Source: Verrucomicrobiales bacterium
GTDB taxonomy: Bacteria > Verrucomicrobiota > Verrucomicrobiia > Limisphaerales > J093
Assembly: GCA_015075445.1 (NCBI GenBank)
Contig: JABTUJ010000012.1
Coordinates: 1 to 64,000 of the forward strand
Length of the DNA: 64,000 nt
Direction: 5' to 3'
Position 1 is the stretch's first letter, and each line of letters begins with the position of its first letter. Below are positions 15,791 to 25,602 of this stretch, piece by piece. The notes beneath the pieces are model-generated. The model was not told the DNA's origin. It was given only the letters and a program-made list of their open reading frames with translations, and did not search any database. The position numbers and the translations under genes are program-made.

Positions 15791-18700
15791 ATGAATCCTA
15801 TCCGACACACCCTGGGGGACCGCAGGCAAGCACGTAGCAGGCGCCTGGGGACAACCGCGTCACGGATCGGACTGCTGCTGGCGGGACTCGGCTGGGCCGA
15901 AGCGCAAGGCCAGACGCTGGTTTCCGGCTCGCTCCACGCCCACACAACCTGGACCCGCGCCGGCAGTCCCTACCAGGTCACCGGCACTGTCCGGGTCGAG
16001 CCCGGCGTGACCCTCACCGTCGAAGCGGGTGTCCAGGTGCGGTTCGCCCAGTATCAGGGACTGACCGTGGACGGCACGCTGCGGGCAATGGGCAACACCG
16101 GGACACCCATCCTCTTCACCGGCACCACCGAAACCCCCAACTGGTGGAGTGGGATCGTGGTGCGCAACGCCGGTTCGGCCACCCTCGAACACACCCAGAT
16201 CCGCTATGCCGGCTACTGGAACCGGACGGGCCTCCTCAAGACCGGCACCGGCGACCTGACCCTGCGCCACACCACCTTCGAGCACAACGATCTGGCCGGC
16301 CTCAACCTCCAGGCCGGCTCCCGCTCCTTCGTGTTCGACCAGAACTCCTTCTCCCACAACACCCGCGGCGTCCAGGTAGGCTTGAACGCCTCCTTCCGCG
16401 ACGACGATGCCACCGTCTACGCTGACAACGGCGCCGATGTCTTCCTGGAAGGCGGCACCCTCACCCAAGACACGCAGTGGTACCTGAACCCCGCCTACTC
16501 CATGCTCGTCGGTTCCTCACTTACGGTGGGGACCTCCGCCCAGCTCGAGATCCTGCCCGGCACGGTGCTCAAGTTCGCCCAGTACCAGGGACTGCTCGTG
16601 GATGGCAGCCTCAGTGCGGTCGGCACCGCCAGGGCGCCCATCCAATTCACTGACTGGCGCGATGACCGGGCCGGCGGCGACGCCAACCGGGATGCAGCCG
16701 CCACGGCGCCGGCCCCGGACTGGTGGAGCGGGATCGTGGTGCGCAACACCGGCTCCGCCACCCTCGAACACGCCCAGGTCCGCTACGCCGGCTATTGGAA
16801 CCAGGCAGGCCTCGTCAAGTTGGGCGCCGGGGATCTGACCCTCCTCCGAAGCGCGATTCAGCACACTGCCGGCGACGGTCTGCGCTTGGAGAACAGCGCA
16901 GGTGAGCACCTCGTGGAGAGGAATGCACTGGCGGATAACCGGACTGGCGTCTTCGTGCGCAACCAGGCCCGGACTCTCGTTCTGACCGCCAACCTCATTG
17001 AGCGGAACACCGACTTTGGTGTGCGCAACCAGGCCTCCCCGGAGGTCGATGCCCGGGGCAACTGGTGGGGCCATGCAAGCGGACCGCGGCACGCCGTCCT
17101 CAACCCCGAAGGTCAGGGCGACGCGGTCAGCAACGGAGTGCAGTTCGAGCCCTGGCGCACCGAGCCGAGTGCGGGCGAGATTCGCGCTCCGGTTCGTTCC
17201 GGCACGCTGGTGGCGGGCGATTGGCTGCGGTTCAGCGGGTCAACCCTGCCCCAGGACGGCGCAACGTATCGCTGGAACCTCAGTGACGGCCGGGCTTACT
17301 CCACCCGCGAACCGGGCCTGGTCCAGTTCCCGCAGACCGGCGACTTCACCGTCACTTACTCCGTCACCGCGGATGGCAGTGAGGATCCGCATCCGGACAG
17401 TCGCACCTATTCCGTGGTGGCCGATTCGGGCCGCTTACCTGACCTGCGCGTGGTCCATGTCCAGGTCGCCGGAACCCTCGCGGTGGGCCAAACCGCCAGC
17501 CTCGCCTACACCGTGCGCAATGTCGGTCAGGGCCCCGCCGGGCCCGCGTGGCGTGACGCCGCTTTCCTCTCCCGCGACCCGCATCTCGACACCGAAGACA
17601 TGTACCTGGGGTCCACCGCCGTGAACCGGGATCTTCCCGCGGACCACTCCTACCGGGGCACCATCCCCCTCTCCCTGCCAGCCGTGGACGAGGGAGCTTA
17701 TCACGTCATCCTGGTCCTCAACCACGAATGGGAAGTCCTCGAACAGCACCGCCTGAACAACGAATTCGCCACCCCCATCACCGCCGAAGTCCCGACTCTG
17801 GCCGAGGGCGTCCTGTATCCCGTGTCCCATGGTGCCGGGCGCCTTGAACAGTACTTCCGCATGAACACGGCCGCCGGCAAGAACCTGGTGTTGGACCTCA
17901 CCCGCGTGCCGAGCGGATGGGAGGTCTTTCTACGCTTCGGCCTGCTGCCAACCCGTACGGTCTATGACCATCACCAGCGTGGCGGAGAAAGCCTTCTCCT
18001 TCCCGCCGCCGCCCCCGGCGACTGGTACGTCCTGGTCTACGGCGACCCGGCCCAGGCCGGCGAATACCACCTGCGCTTCTCCCTTGAGGATCTAACGTTG
18101 ACCCACAGTTCACCCGCGCGCCACGGCACCGCGAGCGACCTGGAACTCACCCTCAACGGCGCCGGATTCACCCCTCCGCTGCAGGTCGAACTGGTCGCCG
18201 ACCAAGGCCAAACCCATGCGGCCGCCCGGACGGACATCGACTCTTTCACCCGGGCCACAGCCACCTTTCCGGCCGGCACCGTCCCCGCCGGAACCTATGC
18301 GGTACGGGTATCGCAAGCCGGTCGAGTTGCCGAACTGCCCGACGCCCTCGAGATCACTCCCGGTGGGACCAGCAACTTCCACGTCCAACTCATCCTGCCT
18401 GCCCAGTTCGGCTACCACATCCTCGCCACGGTCTTCGTCGAATACACCAACACCGGCGAGACCTCCCTCCCCGCCCCCCTCCTCCTCGTCACCGCGACGC
18501 AACGGGGGCGACCGGGCGCCATCCTCACCCTGGACCAAAACCGCCTCAGTTCCGGGTTCTGGACCTCCGCCATGCCCGAGGGTTTCGCTCCCGCCGTCCA
18601 GTTCCTCGCGTCGGGCGCTACCCCAGGAGTCCTGCAACCGGGCGAATCGCGCCGGGTGCCCGTGTATTACGCCGGCTGGCAGAAGCCCTGGGATTTCAGC

Positions 18701-21700
18701 TATCCGCCCCTGGAATGGCACGTCGGCGTGCTGGATGCCGCCAACCCCACGCCTATTGACTGGAACGGACTCAAGGACGGCCAGCGCCCCGACTATGTGC
18801 CGGAGGATGCCTGGAATGTGCTCTGGGACAACTTCACCACGCTGGCTGGCTCCACGTGGGGTCAGTACGTGGCCATGCTCAGCCGCAACGCCCTCTTTCT
18901 CCATCGTCACGGGCAACGGACCGAGGACCTCCCGTCGCTGCAGGCCTTCACCTTCCGCCAGGCGGAGGGGTTCAGTCCCATCGCCGAACTCGCGGGCGCC
19001 GTGGACGCCGTGGTCCCCGCTCCTGGCCTGCCCATTGTCTTCGAGCGAAACAGCCTGCCACAACTCTCCCGCCGCTTCGTGCCAGGACCCCTCGGCCGCG
19101 GTTGGACGCATAACTGGCAACTCGCGCTCCGCGTGGCCCCGGATCAGACCGTGAGGATCATCGACCGCACCGGCACACCGCGCCTCTTCCAACCCGACAG
19201 TCGCTACCCCGGCCGTTACCTGGCCCAGCCCGGAGACGCCGCCGAGTTGCGGGCGGTCGCCGACGGCTACCGGCTGACCGAGGCCGATGGAATCACCTGC
19301 CAGTTCAATGCTGCCGGCGAATGGACTCGCCTGGAGGACCCCAACGGCAATCACATCACGTGCAGCTACCACGAGAATCGTCTCACCCGTCTGACCCACT
19401 CCTCGGGACCGGCTCTCCACCTCGCCTACAACGCCGAAGGACGCCTGGCCTCGCTCACCGATCCCCAGGGGCGTCAGACCCGGTTCAGCTACACCGGCGA
19501 TCACCTCACCGCCGTCACCGCCTATGATGGCCGCACCACCGCTTACAGCTATCACACCGCCTCCGGACCCTCGCACCACGCTTTGACAGGAATCCGTTGG
19601 GCCGACGGCACCACGCGCACCTACACGTACGACGTACACGGGCGGCTCAGCGGCGTTCAAGGCGCGGATCCCCGGGAACACCTCACCCTCAGCCACGCCG
19701 GGATCGGTCGCGTGGACCTCACAGATGCCCTCGGCCAGACGAACCGCTTCCTGTTCGATCACTGGGGACGGCTCTTCAGAACCGAGAACCCCCTGGGCGA
19801 AGCGGTGCAGTTAACCTTCGATGAACTCGGCCACCTCACCGCCCTGACCGACCCCGGTGGGTTCAGGACCACCTTTGCCTATGATCGCCAGGGTAACCTC
19901 CTGGAAACCGTCGACGCACTGCGTCGCGTCACTCGCTTGACCTACACCCGCGCCTTCAACCGCCTCGCTTCCGTCGTCGATCCGCTCAACCACCGCACCG
20001 AATACACGTACGATCCCCGCGGCAATCTCCTGGGCATCACCGATCCCGAAGGCCGCCAGGAGCACTGGACGTTCGACCCCCACGGCCAGCCCGCGTCGTG
20101 GACCAATCGAAGAGGCGCCGCGGTCGCCTACCAGCATGACCCCGCTGGCCGGGTCACGCGCAAGGAGTTTGCCGATGGTTCCCGGATGCTCTACCGCCAC
20201 GACACCCGCGGCAACCTCGCGGAAACCGAAGACAGCCGGGGCACCACCCGGTTCGAGTACAACGACAACGACTCTCTGCTCCGCGTCACGTACCCCGGCA
20301 ACCGCTGGATCGAGTTCACCTACGACAGCTTCGGACGCCGCGCGTCCAGTCAGGATCAGCTCGGACATCGCGTCCACTACCACTATGACTCCGCCGGCCG
20401 GCTCAGCCGCTTGTCAGAGGCCGCCGGCGACATCGTCTGGTATGCCTATGACCCGCTGGGCCGACTGGCCCGCCGGACCCTCGGCAACGGCACCTACACC
20501 GCCTACACCTACGACCCCGCCGGGCGACTCCTCGAACAAGCCAGCTCCACTGGGAATGAACAGGTGCTTTCCCGCTTCCACTACAGCTACGACCAGCGCG
20601 GCCGGCGCATCGCCCTGCAAACCCACTACGGCCAGTGGACCTATGAGTACGACGCCACCGGCCAACTCACCCGCGCCGTGCTCCGCTCCATCGATCCCGC
20701 CATCGCCGACCAGGACCTCACCTATGAATACGACGCGGCCGGCAACCGCACCCGCACCCTCTCCAACGGCATCGCCGAAGCGTACGTCTCCAACCCCCTG
20801 AACCAACTCGTCCGGGTCGGCAACCAGGCCTACACGTATGACCCGGACGGCAACCTGATCGGCGAGGATGGACCGGCGGGCAGTCATCGGTATCGCTATG
20901 ACGCCGAGAACCGCCTCGTCGGCATCACCCGTGGCAAGGATACCTGGGAATGCACTTACGATGCCCTGGGCCACCGTGTCGCCATCAACCATAACGGCAC
21001 GATCACCCACTACGTCCATGACCCGCTGGGCCTGGGCAATCTCCTGGCGGAATACAACGACGCCGGCGCCTTGCTGACCCGTTACACCCACGGCCTCGGC
21101 CTCGTCCGCCGGACACCGGCTGATTCCAGCAGCGATTACTACACCTTCGATCCCATGGGCAATACCTCCGAACTGTCCGGAGCCACCGGCGCCAAACGCA
21201 ACGAGTATGCCTACCGACCTTTTGGCGAGACCCTCTTCGCCCGTCAGACCGTACCCAACCCGTTCCTTTTCATGGGCGAACTCGGCGTCCTGTCCGATCC
21301 GCATGGCTGGCACCACGTTCGCGCCCGACACTACGACGCGCGCCTGGGACGTTTCACGACGCGGGATCCCATCGGATTCATCGGGGGCGACGTCAACCTC
21401 TATCGCTACGCGATGAACTCCCCCGGCAACGTCCTGGATCCCACCGGACTGAGCTCGATGCCCAGCCAATGCGCCAACGCCCGCTGGCGCGGGGTGGTGG
21501 ACTTCGTCGACGGAACCGCCTACGTCGTCGTCGGAGCCTTCACCGCCACGGGCTTTGGCTGGACCGGTGGCGGTGCCGCGGCGGGCATCCTCACGATGGG
21601 CTACGGGTTCGGCAATGCGGCGTGGGGCGGCGCCCTCTACCTGTCCGGCCGGGACGAACTGCCCCGGTTCGCTGACATCCCCAAGACCCTCGTGCGCCTG

Positions 21701-23143
21701 GGCATCTCCCAACTGCCCTCCGCCCAGGCTCGCCACGCCCGACGCGTCGTGTCGGTGTCGGACTTTGTCAGCGATGTGCTCAAGTTCGTGCGCATCTCCA
21801 ATTGGGTGGACGTCGGTGAACTCCTCCGTGAAGCCGGGTTCGAGAAACTGGCCGCCTATTGCCCCTACAATCGTCGGCCGGTCCCGGCCCCACCGGCCTG
21901 CCCACTCCCTTCCCGGCGTACCGCCACGCCGCACGCCCGTGCGGAGCACGCCTTCATGTTGGCGCAAGCTGGCCGGGCCGCCTGCCTGCCCTTCGTCCCC
22001 GTCATCACAGGCGACGCCGGCCTGGCGGCTTCCCATGATCCCAATGAGAAGCTCGCCGTGGGTGGTTATGGCGCGCGCAACTTCACCGCCGGCGGCACCC
22101 TGCTCCGGTACCAGATCGATTTCGAGAATCTCGACAGCGCCACCGCGCCGGCCCAGATCGTCACGATCCGTGATCCCCTCTCGCCCGACCTCGACCTGGA
22201 TACCTTCGAAATCGCCGAGGTCGGTTTCGGCGAGGTCATCGTCCCCGTGGGAGGGCAACGCCGGCATTTCGCCCAGTTTATCGCCTATGACTACCACGAC
22301 GACCAATACCAGTTCACCATCGAGGTGCAGGTGGAAGTCTGGCTCGAGGGCGGCGTCGTCCATGCCAACTTCCTGACCTTGGATCCCCGCACAGGCCTGC
22401 CCCCGCAGGAGGTGGGCATCGGGTTCCTGCCCCCGGAGAACGGCACCGGCCGGGGTCAAGGGTATGTGGCCTACCAGGTTCGGCCCCACCACGGCCTCGC
22501 CAGCGGCACCGCCATCCGCAACGTCGCCACTATCCAGTTCGACTTCGGCCTCGAGATCGACACCAACCAGGTGGACCCGCTTGACAAGACCAAAGGCACC
22601 GACCCGGCCAAGGAAGCCCTGGTCACCCTCGACACCGTGCCGCCCGTCAGCCGTGTCCTTGACCTTCCCGCGGTGAGTCCCGCGCAATTCACGGTCGCCT
22701 GGAGCGGCACCGATGACGCCGCGGGGGTTCGCGAGTACGACATCCAGGTTTCCCGGGACGGGTCCTCTTACGAATCCTGGCTGCGCGCCACACGCCTCAC
22801 CAGCGCCGTTTTCGATGGCGTCAGCGACCAAACCTACCGGTTCCACAGCCTCGCCGTGGACCACGCCGGCAACCGGGAAGCCAAAGCTCCCCTGGCCGAG
22901 GCAACCACGACCGTGGCCGCTGCCACGGGACTGCGCATCCTCGCCGCCGGCTGGAACGAGGAGACCTTCACCGTCCAAATCCCAACGGAGACCGATCGAA
23001 CCTATGTGCTGGAGGCTGCCGACCACGTCGTGGACCCGCATTGGATCGGTCTGGACCAGGTGACGGGCGACGACACCGTCCAGACCCTAGTGGATCGTCA
23101 GCCGCCCCCGACCGCCCGCTTCTACCGGGTACGCGTGGATTAG
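15791..23143 (+). CDS. Giant secreted RHS/YD-repeat protein with beta-helix, CARDB and C-terminal DUF11/FN3-like modules
   Basis: 2450 residues from the ATG at 15791 (48 bases earlier is another ATG). A long n-region precedes a hydrophobic signal (ASRIGLLLAGLGWAEA). Residues about 30-440 hold two parallel beta-helix blocks, each with RFAQYQGL, WWSGIVVRN, GSATLEH and IRYAGYWN/VRYAGYWN. A PKD-like domain (about 465-535) and a CARDB domain (LPDLRVVHVQVAG ... AYTVRNVG, about 545-650) follow. RHS/YD repeats (TYDPAGRLLEQ, YDALGHRVA) run from about 1080 to the RHS core RFTTRDPIGFIGGDVNLYRY (about 1855). Instead of a short toxin, some 590 residues follow: a Gly-rich hydrophobic patch (TGFGWTGGGAAAGILTMGYG), SHDPNEKLAVGGYG with a DUF11-like beta domain, a fibronectin-like domain (PPVSRVLDL ... 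FHSLAVDHAGN), and a final beta module. Probably a surface adhesin or contact protein. Confidence 0.88.
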   Translation: MNPIRHTLGDRRQARSRRLGTTASRIGLLLAGLGWAEAQGQTLVSGSLHAHTTWTRAGSPYQVTGTVRVEPGVTLTVEAGVQVRFAQYQGLTVDGTLRAMGNTGTPILFTGTTETPNWWSGIVVRNAGSATLEHTQIRYAGYWNRTGLLKTGTGDLTLRHTTFEHNDLAGLNLQAGSRSFVFDQNSFSHNTRGVQVGLNASFRDDDATVYADNGADVFLEGGTLTQDTQWYLNPAYSMLVGSSLTVGTSAQLEILPGTVLKFAQYQGLLVDGSLSAVGTARAPIQFTDWRDDRAGGDANRDAAATAPAPDWWSGIVVRNTGSATLEHAQVRYAGYWNQAGLVKLGAGDLTLLRSAIQHTAGDGLRLENSAGEHLVERNALADNRTGVFVRNQARTLVLTANLIERNTDFGVRNQASPEVDARGNWWGHASGPRHAVLNPEGQGDAVSNGVQFEPWRTEPSAGEIRAPVRSGTLVAGDWLRFSGSTLPQDGATYRWNLSDGRAYSTREPGLVQFPQTGDFTVTYSVTADGSEDPHPDSRTYSVVADSGRLPDLRVVHVQVAGTLAVGQTASLAYTVRNVGQGPAGPAWRDAAFLSRDPHLDTEDMYLGSTAVNRDLPADHSYRGTIPLSLPAVDEGAYHVILVLNHEWEVLEQHRLNNEFATPITAEVPTLAEGVLYPVSHGAGRLEQYFRMNTAAGKNLVLDLTRVPSGWEVFLRFGLLPTRTVYDHHQRGGESLLLPAAAPGDWYVLVYGDPAQAGEYHLRFSLEDLTLTHSSPARHGTASDLELTLNGAGFTPPLQVELVADQGQTHAAARTDIDSFTRATATFPAGTVPAGTYAVRVSQAGRVAELPDALEITPGGTSNFHVQLILPAQFGYHILATVFVEYTNTGETSLPAPLLLVTATQRGRPGAILTLDQNRLSSGFWTSAMPEGFAPAVQFLASGATPGVLQPGESRRVPVYYAGWQKPWDFSYPPLEWHVGVLDAANPTPIDWNGLKDGQRPDYVPEDAWNVLWDNFTTLAGSTWGQYVAMLSRNALFLHRHGQRTEDLPSLQAFTFRQAEGFSPIAELAGAVDAVVPAPGLPIVFERNSLPQLSRRFVPGPLGRGWTHNWQLALRVAPDQTVRIIDRTGTPRLFQPDSRYPGRYLAQPGDAAELRAVADGYRLTEADGITCQFNAAGEWTRLEDPNGNHITCSYHENRLTRLTHSSGPALHLAYNAEGRLASLTDPQGRQTRFSYTGDHLTAVTAYDGRTTAYSYHTASGPSHHALTGIRWADGTTRTYTYDVHGRLSGVQGADPREHLTLSHAGIGRVDLTDALGQTNRFLFDHWGRLFRTENPLGEAVQLTFDELGHLTALTDPGGFRTTFAYDRQGNLLETVDALRRVTRLTYTRAFNRLASVVDPLNHRTEYTYDPRGNLLGITDPEGRQEHWTFDPHGQPASWTNRRGAAVAYQHDPAGRVTRKEFADGSRMLYRHDTRGNLAETEDSRGTTRFEYNDNDSLLRVTYPGNRWIEFTYDSFGRRASSQDQLGHRVHYHYDSAGRLSRLSEAAGDIVWYAYDPLGRLARRTLGNGTYTAYTYDPAGRLLEQASSTGNEQVLSRFHYSYDQRGRRIALQTHYGQWTYEYDATGQLTRAVLRSIDPAIADQDLTYEYDAAGNRTRTLSNGIAEAYVSNPLNQLVRVGNQAYTYDPDGNLIGEDGPAGSHRYRYDAENRLVGITRGKDTWECTYDALGHRVAINHNGTITHYVHDPLGLGNLLAEYNDAGALLTRYTHGLGLVRRTPADSSSDYYTFDPMGNTSELSGATGAKRNEYAYRPFGETLFARQTVPNPFLFMGELGVLSDPHGWHHVRARHYDARLGRFTTRDPIGFIGGDVNLYRYAMNSPGNVLDPTGLSSMPSQCANARWRGVVDFVDGTAYVVVGAFTATGFGWTGGGAAAGILTMGYGFGNAAWGGALYLSGRDELPRFADIPKTLVRLGISQLPSAQARHARRVVSVSDFVSDVLKFVRISNWVDVGELLREAGFEKLAAYCPYNRRPVPAPPACPLPSRRTATPHARAEHAFMLAQAGRAACLPFVPVITGDAGLAASHDPNEKLAVGGYGARNFTAGGTLLRYQIDFENLDSATAPAQIVTIRDPLSPDLDLDTFEIAEVGFGEVIVPVGGQRRHFAQFIAYDYHDDQYQFTIEVQVEVWLEGGVVHANFLTLDPRTGLPPQEVGIGFLPPENGTGRGQGYVAYQVRPHHGLASGTAIRNVATIQFDFGLEIDTNQVDPLDKTKGTDPAKEALVTLDTVPPVSRVLDLPAVSPAQFTVAWSGTDDAAGVREYDIQVSRDGSSYESWLRATRLTSAVFDGVSDQTYRFHSLAVDHAGNREAKAPLAEATTTVAAATGLRILAAGWNEETFTVQIPTETDRTYVLEAADHVVDPHWIGLDQVTGDDTVQTLVDRQPPPTARFYRVRVD

Positions 23144-23179
23144 GACCCGGCGGCCGTGGGCCTGAGGTGTCCAGGGGGA

Positions 23180-23215
23180 GCGAAGGGCGAAGGGCCAAGG
23201 GCGAAGGGCGAAGCG
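23180..23215 (+). repeat. GAAGGGC short tandem repeat
   Basis: Four to five copies of CGAAGGG(C), with one variant CCAAGGG, directly after the RHS gene. It is the reverse complement of the motif ending the array at 12134-12267. Confidence 0.75.
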
Positions 23216-23376
23216 CTGGCATCGGTGCTTCGGGCAAAAAGAACAAGAAAGTGCCAAGACAAGCGCCCGCCCCGTGTCATAGACACATACGGATGGCGGT
23301 GCCGGAATGCCGCGTTGCACCTTCTCCGAACCGATGTGGACTATGAATGCGACGGACTCGAACAGGCGTGGACACC

Positions 23377-24019
23377 TCAATGCCGTTTCGTTGACCAGCC
23401 CTTACGCGAAATCGATCCGGATTCCCGTGGTCCCTGCCAACCGGATGCTGTTGCGCGCCGTGCGTGCTGCTGAACTCCGGCGCTGGGAACAGGCGGGCGC
23501 CACTCCCTCGCGGTCGCTGCCCGCCCAACACGGGTCACAACCCACCTCCCGTTCGCGACCGCTTTCCACCTGATCGGAAGGTGGACCGTGATCTCCAACG
23601 CATAACTGCGCGTGCGCGGGAAAGTCGATGGCGAGCCCTGGGTCCGCGCGTGGGCCCGGTCGGACGGGCAGCGATAGACACCCGGAGCGTTCACGTGCGG
23701 ATAGAGGGAACCGGCCATCAGATTCGAGAGGGTCGTGTCCGACTTCGGATTGCCTTCCACCCACGAACCTCGCATCGCTGTGGGCGCTGAGCCGTTCCAC
23801 CCGACGATGTTCAGGGGCATGGTGCCAAGGTTGTCATCCGTATAGAGCCGGTAGGCCAGTTGAAGTTGCTTCAGATTGGATAGACAAGCGATCCCCTGCG
23901 CCTTCGACTTCGCCCGACTGAGTGCCGGCAACAGCATCCCCGCCAGAATCGCGATGATCGCGATCACGACCTGAAGTTCGAAGCGGGTAAAGGCTGCCGT
24001 GGGGATTGGCTGACGCTGA
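23377..24019 (-). pseudogene. Decayed type II pseudopilin-like gene, copy 1 (N-terminal half)
   Basis: The intact family begins [25 protein letters not shown]. Here the same stretch reads [20 protein letters not shown], and an in-frame TGA just before it leaves no usable start upstream of the prepilin cleavage site; the first Met is inside the hydrophobic helix. The next 110 residues match the family ([40 protein letters not shown]). After that the frame enters a 59-bp repeat (23535-23593) and then unrelated sequence, so the C-terminal half is gone. Non-functional as a pilin; insertion or recombination at the repeat probably removed the 3' half. Confidence 0.75.
23535..23593. repeat. 59-bp exact repeat with internal hairpin, copy A
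   Basis: Identical over 59 bases to 37634-37692. It contains the inverted repeat TCCACCT/AGGTGGA (7-bp stem, 7-base loop). In both places it lies at the broken edge of a pseudopilin fragment. Confidence 0.9.
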
Positions 24020-24065
24020 ACTCAGGATTCAGGGGCCGGGCCGACCACGTCAGCCGGTCGAACGG

Positions 24066-24362
24066 CTACCGGCGGCTTGATCCCAACCGGTACCGCCAAT
24101 AGCCGGGCTGCCGCTTTCCATGCATCACGGCCACGATCAGAATGAAATCCACCTCGAATTCGCGCGCCGCATCCGGGTGGAACAGGGGGTTCACTTCTTC
24201 AGAAGGCCTTCAATGCGGCGATAGACTTCCTCGGCGGGAATCGGTGTCACCCGGCCGGACCGCACCTCGTCGCGACGGCGTATCGCCTCCGCCGTTCACC
24301 CTGGAATCGGCTGCTCGAGCTTACGGAGTTTGACGAATCCGCCCGGCGGAGGTAATAGATCG
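24066..24362 (-). pseudogene. Remnant of a RelE/ParE-type toxin-antitoxin module
   Basis: Minus strand. A 42-codon frame (GTG at 24194 to TAG at 24066) starts like a ParE/RelE toxin (VNPLFHPDAAREFE) and jumps in frame to the family's C-terminal end (ILIVAVMHGKRQPGYWRYR), so roughly 60 central residues are deleted. Its start overlaps the stop of an upstream frame ending EAIRRRDEVRSGRVTPIPAEEVYRRIEGLLKK, which looks like the tail of an addiction-module antitoxin. That frame is itself closed by a TGA near 24297 and has no start. Both partners are therefore inactive. Confidence 0.65.
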
Positions 24363-24364
24363 TC

Positions 24365-24604
24365 ATGATGCTCGAGTTGCCCGACCTGCCCTTAAATGAG
24401 CGGTTGACGCCAGCGGATCTGCGGCTGGAGTTAGCTTGCGCCCTGTACGCCCGCGGACGAATCGGCAAGGTCACCGCCTCCCAACTGGCAGGAGTGGATT
24501 TCTTCACCTTCCAGCGGGCGCTCAGCGAACGCCAGGTTCCTCTCTACACCGAGCAAATGCTGGCCAGTGACCTCCAAGCCTTGAGGGAATTGCCTTCGCC
24601 GTGA
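24365..24604 (+). CDS. UPF0175-family antitoxin
   Basis: 79 residues (start 24365 or the next ATG at 24368). It has the short helical UPF0175 pattern: ELACALYARGRIGKVTASQLAGVDFFTFQRALSERQVPLY, i.e. a helix-turn-helix-like segment followed by a conserved F..L..R.VP..... Proteins of this family are encoded just upstream of DUF3368 PIN-domain proteins and serve as their antitoxin and autorepressor. Here the last codon and stop overlap the GTG start of such a PIN gene (GTGA at 24601), which implies translational coupling. It lies beside the remains of a second, dead toxin-antitoxin locus. Confidence 0.82.
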   Translation: MMLELPDLPLNERLTPADLRLELACALYARGRIGKVTASQLAGVDFFTFQRALSERQVPLYTEQMLASDLQALRELPSP

Positions 24605-25092
24605 TTGTCGTCGCCGACACGTCGGTGCTCATCAACCTCTGCGCGGTCAGGCATGGTGATCTGGTTTGCCGGCTGTTCCGGGAGGTCCTGATCCCTCCCG
24701 AAGTGGCTTCCGAGTTCGCTCGACTAGCCGCCAGCGTGCCGCGGTTTTCCGGATTGAAACTCCCAGTGGGCATTCGTCTACAGGCCGCGGCCTCGCCGGT
24801 GCCGGCAGTGCAGGCCAAGGCGGGTTTGGACCCGGGCGAGGCCGCCGCGTTATCGCTTGCTGTGGAAATCCACGCTGATGCTGTCCTGGTGGATGAAAGG
24901 CGTGGTTATGAGGTGGCGATCCAACTGGGGCTGCGCGCTATTGGATTGCTCGGCCTGCTCCTGCAGGCCAAATCTATTGGCATCGTGCCCGCCGTGCGGC
25001 CTGTCTTGGACGCGCTGCGGCACGACGCCGGATTCTGGCTCTCGGAACGGCTGCGAGAGCAGGTGCTCAAGATTGCCGGTGAAGCAGCATAG
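24601..25092 (+). CDS. DUF3368 PIN-domain toxin
   Basis: 163 residues from a GTG start that overlaps the antitoxin stop. The PIN ribonuclease fold is visible: first acidic residue in VVADTSVLINL, a second cluster in GLDPGEAAALSLAVEI, and ADAVLVDERRGYEVA near the third, followed by the typical IGLLGLLLQAKSIGIVPAVRPVLDAL helix seen in DUF3368. These are VapC-like metal-dependent RNases that cut tRNA or mRNA when released from the antitoxin; the target here is unknown. All expected acidic positions seem intact, so the module is probably live. Confidence 0.85.
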   Translation: MIVVADTSVLINLCAVRHGDLVCRLFREVLIPPEVASEFARLAASVPRFSGLKLPVGIRLQAAASPVPAVQAKAGLDPGEAAALSLAVEIHADAVLVDERRGYEVAIQLGLRAIGLLGLLLQAKSIGIVPAVRPVLDALRHDAGFWLSERLREQVLKIAGEAA

Positions 25093-25129
25093 ATGGGGGC
25101 CGGGTGTGCACCCGGGATCTTTGTCGAAC

Positions 25130-25195
25130 GGCGATGGAGCGCACTATGCAACGGAGAGCCCCGGTGATCCGCAAACGCAAACACCCCGCTCGCTC
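25130..25195 (-). pseudogene. Short pseudopilin fragment, copy 2
   Basis: On the minus strand VFAFADHRGSPLHSAL matches [16 protein letters not shown] of the intact pseudopilin at 27214-28032. At DNA level about 29 bases starting ATGCAACGGAGAGCCC are shared with 27429-27458. No open frame extends on either side. Confidence 0.65.
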
Positions 25196-25313
25196 ACTTC
25201 CGCGCCGTCGCCCGGGACAGCAACCAGATGACAACCGGTGGTTGGGGACCACGGGGATGGATCGGAACTCGACCAGGATCCAGCGATGAAGAGCCTGCGA
25301 CGATCCGCGAACT

Positions 25314-25602
25314 TCAGCGGTGCCGCCAATAGAATGGACGTCGATGCAGATGCATCACGGCCTTGATGTGCAGGACGTCGTCGCGCACGCTGTAAACGAT
25401 GGCGTAGGGAAAACGGTGGAAGTTGAGCTTGCGGTTTTCGCCCCGGATCTTACGCCAGCGCTCCGGCATCGTCCACGATGCGGCGCAAGGTGCATTCGAA
25501 CTCATGAAGGAAGTCGTCGCCAAGTTCGGGCTGCCGTTCCTCATACCAGAGCGCGGCGGCTTCCAGTTCTTGGTCGGCTTCAGGATGGCTGACGACGCGC
25601 AT
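25314..25602 (-). pseudogene. ParE/RelE-like toxin gene with a frameshift
   Basis: From the ATG at 25602 the minus strand reads MRVVSHPEADQELEAAALWYEERQPELGDDF ... CTLRRIVDDAGALA and then hits a stop. A second frame carries the natural continuation ERWRKIRGENRKLNFHRFPYAIVYSVRDDVLHIKAVMHLHRRPFYWRH. Together they make a full ParE-family toxin of about 97 residues, so a single indel near 25455-25480 breaks it. The start overlaps the end of the antitoxin gene by 23 bases, the usual layout. The toxin is inactive unless frameshifting or a sequence error is involved. Confidence 0.75.

Noticed and set aside
20414..23041. Minus-strand open frame of 875 codons opposite the RHS gene
   Set aside because: A shadow of the RHS coding strand: no motif, composition dictated by the opposite codons.
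15791..23143. RHS protein as a polymorphic toxin with immunity gene
   Set aside because: No toxin-like end after the RHS core and no small immunity gene follows; the C-terminus is made of adhesin-like beta domains.
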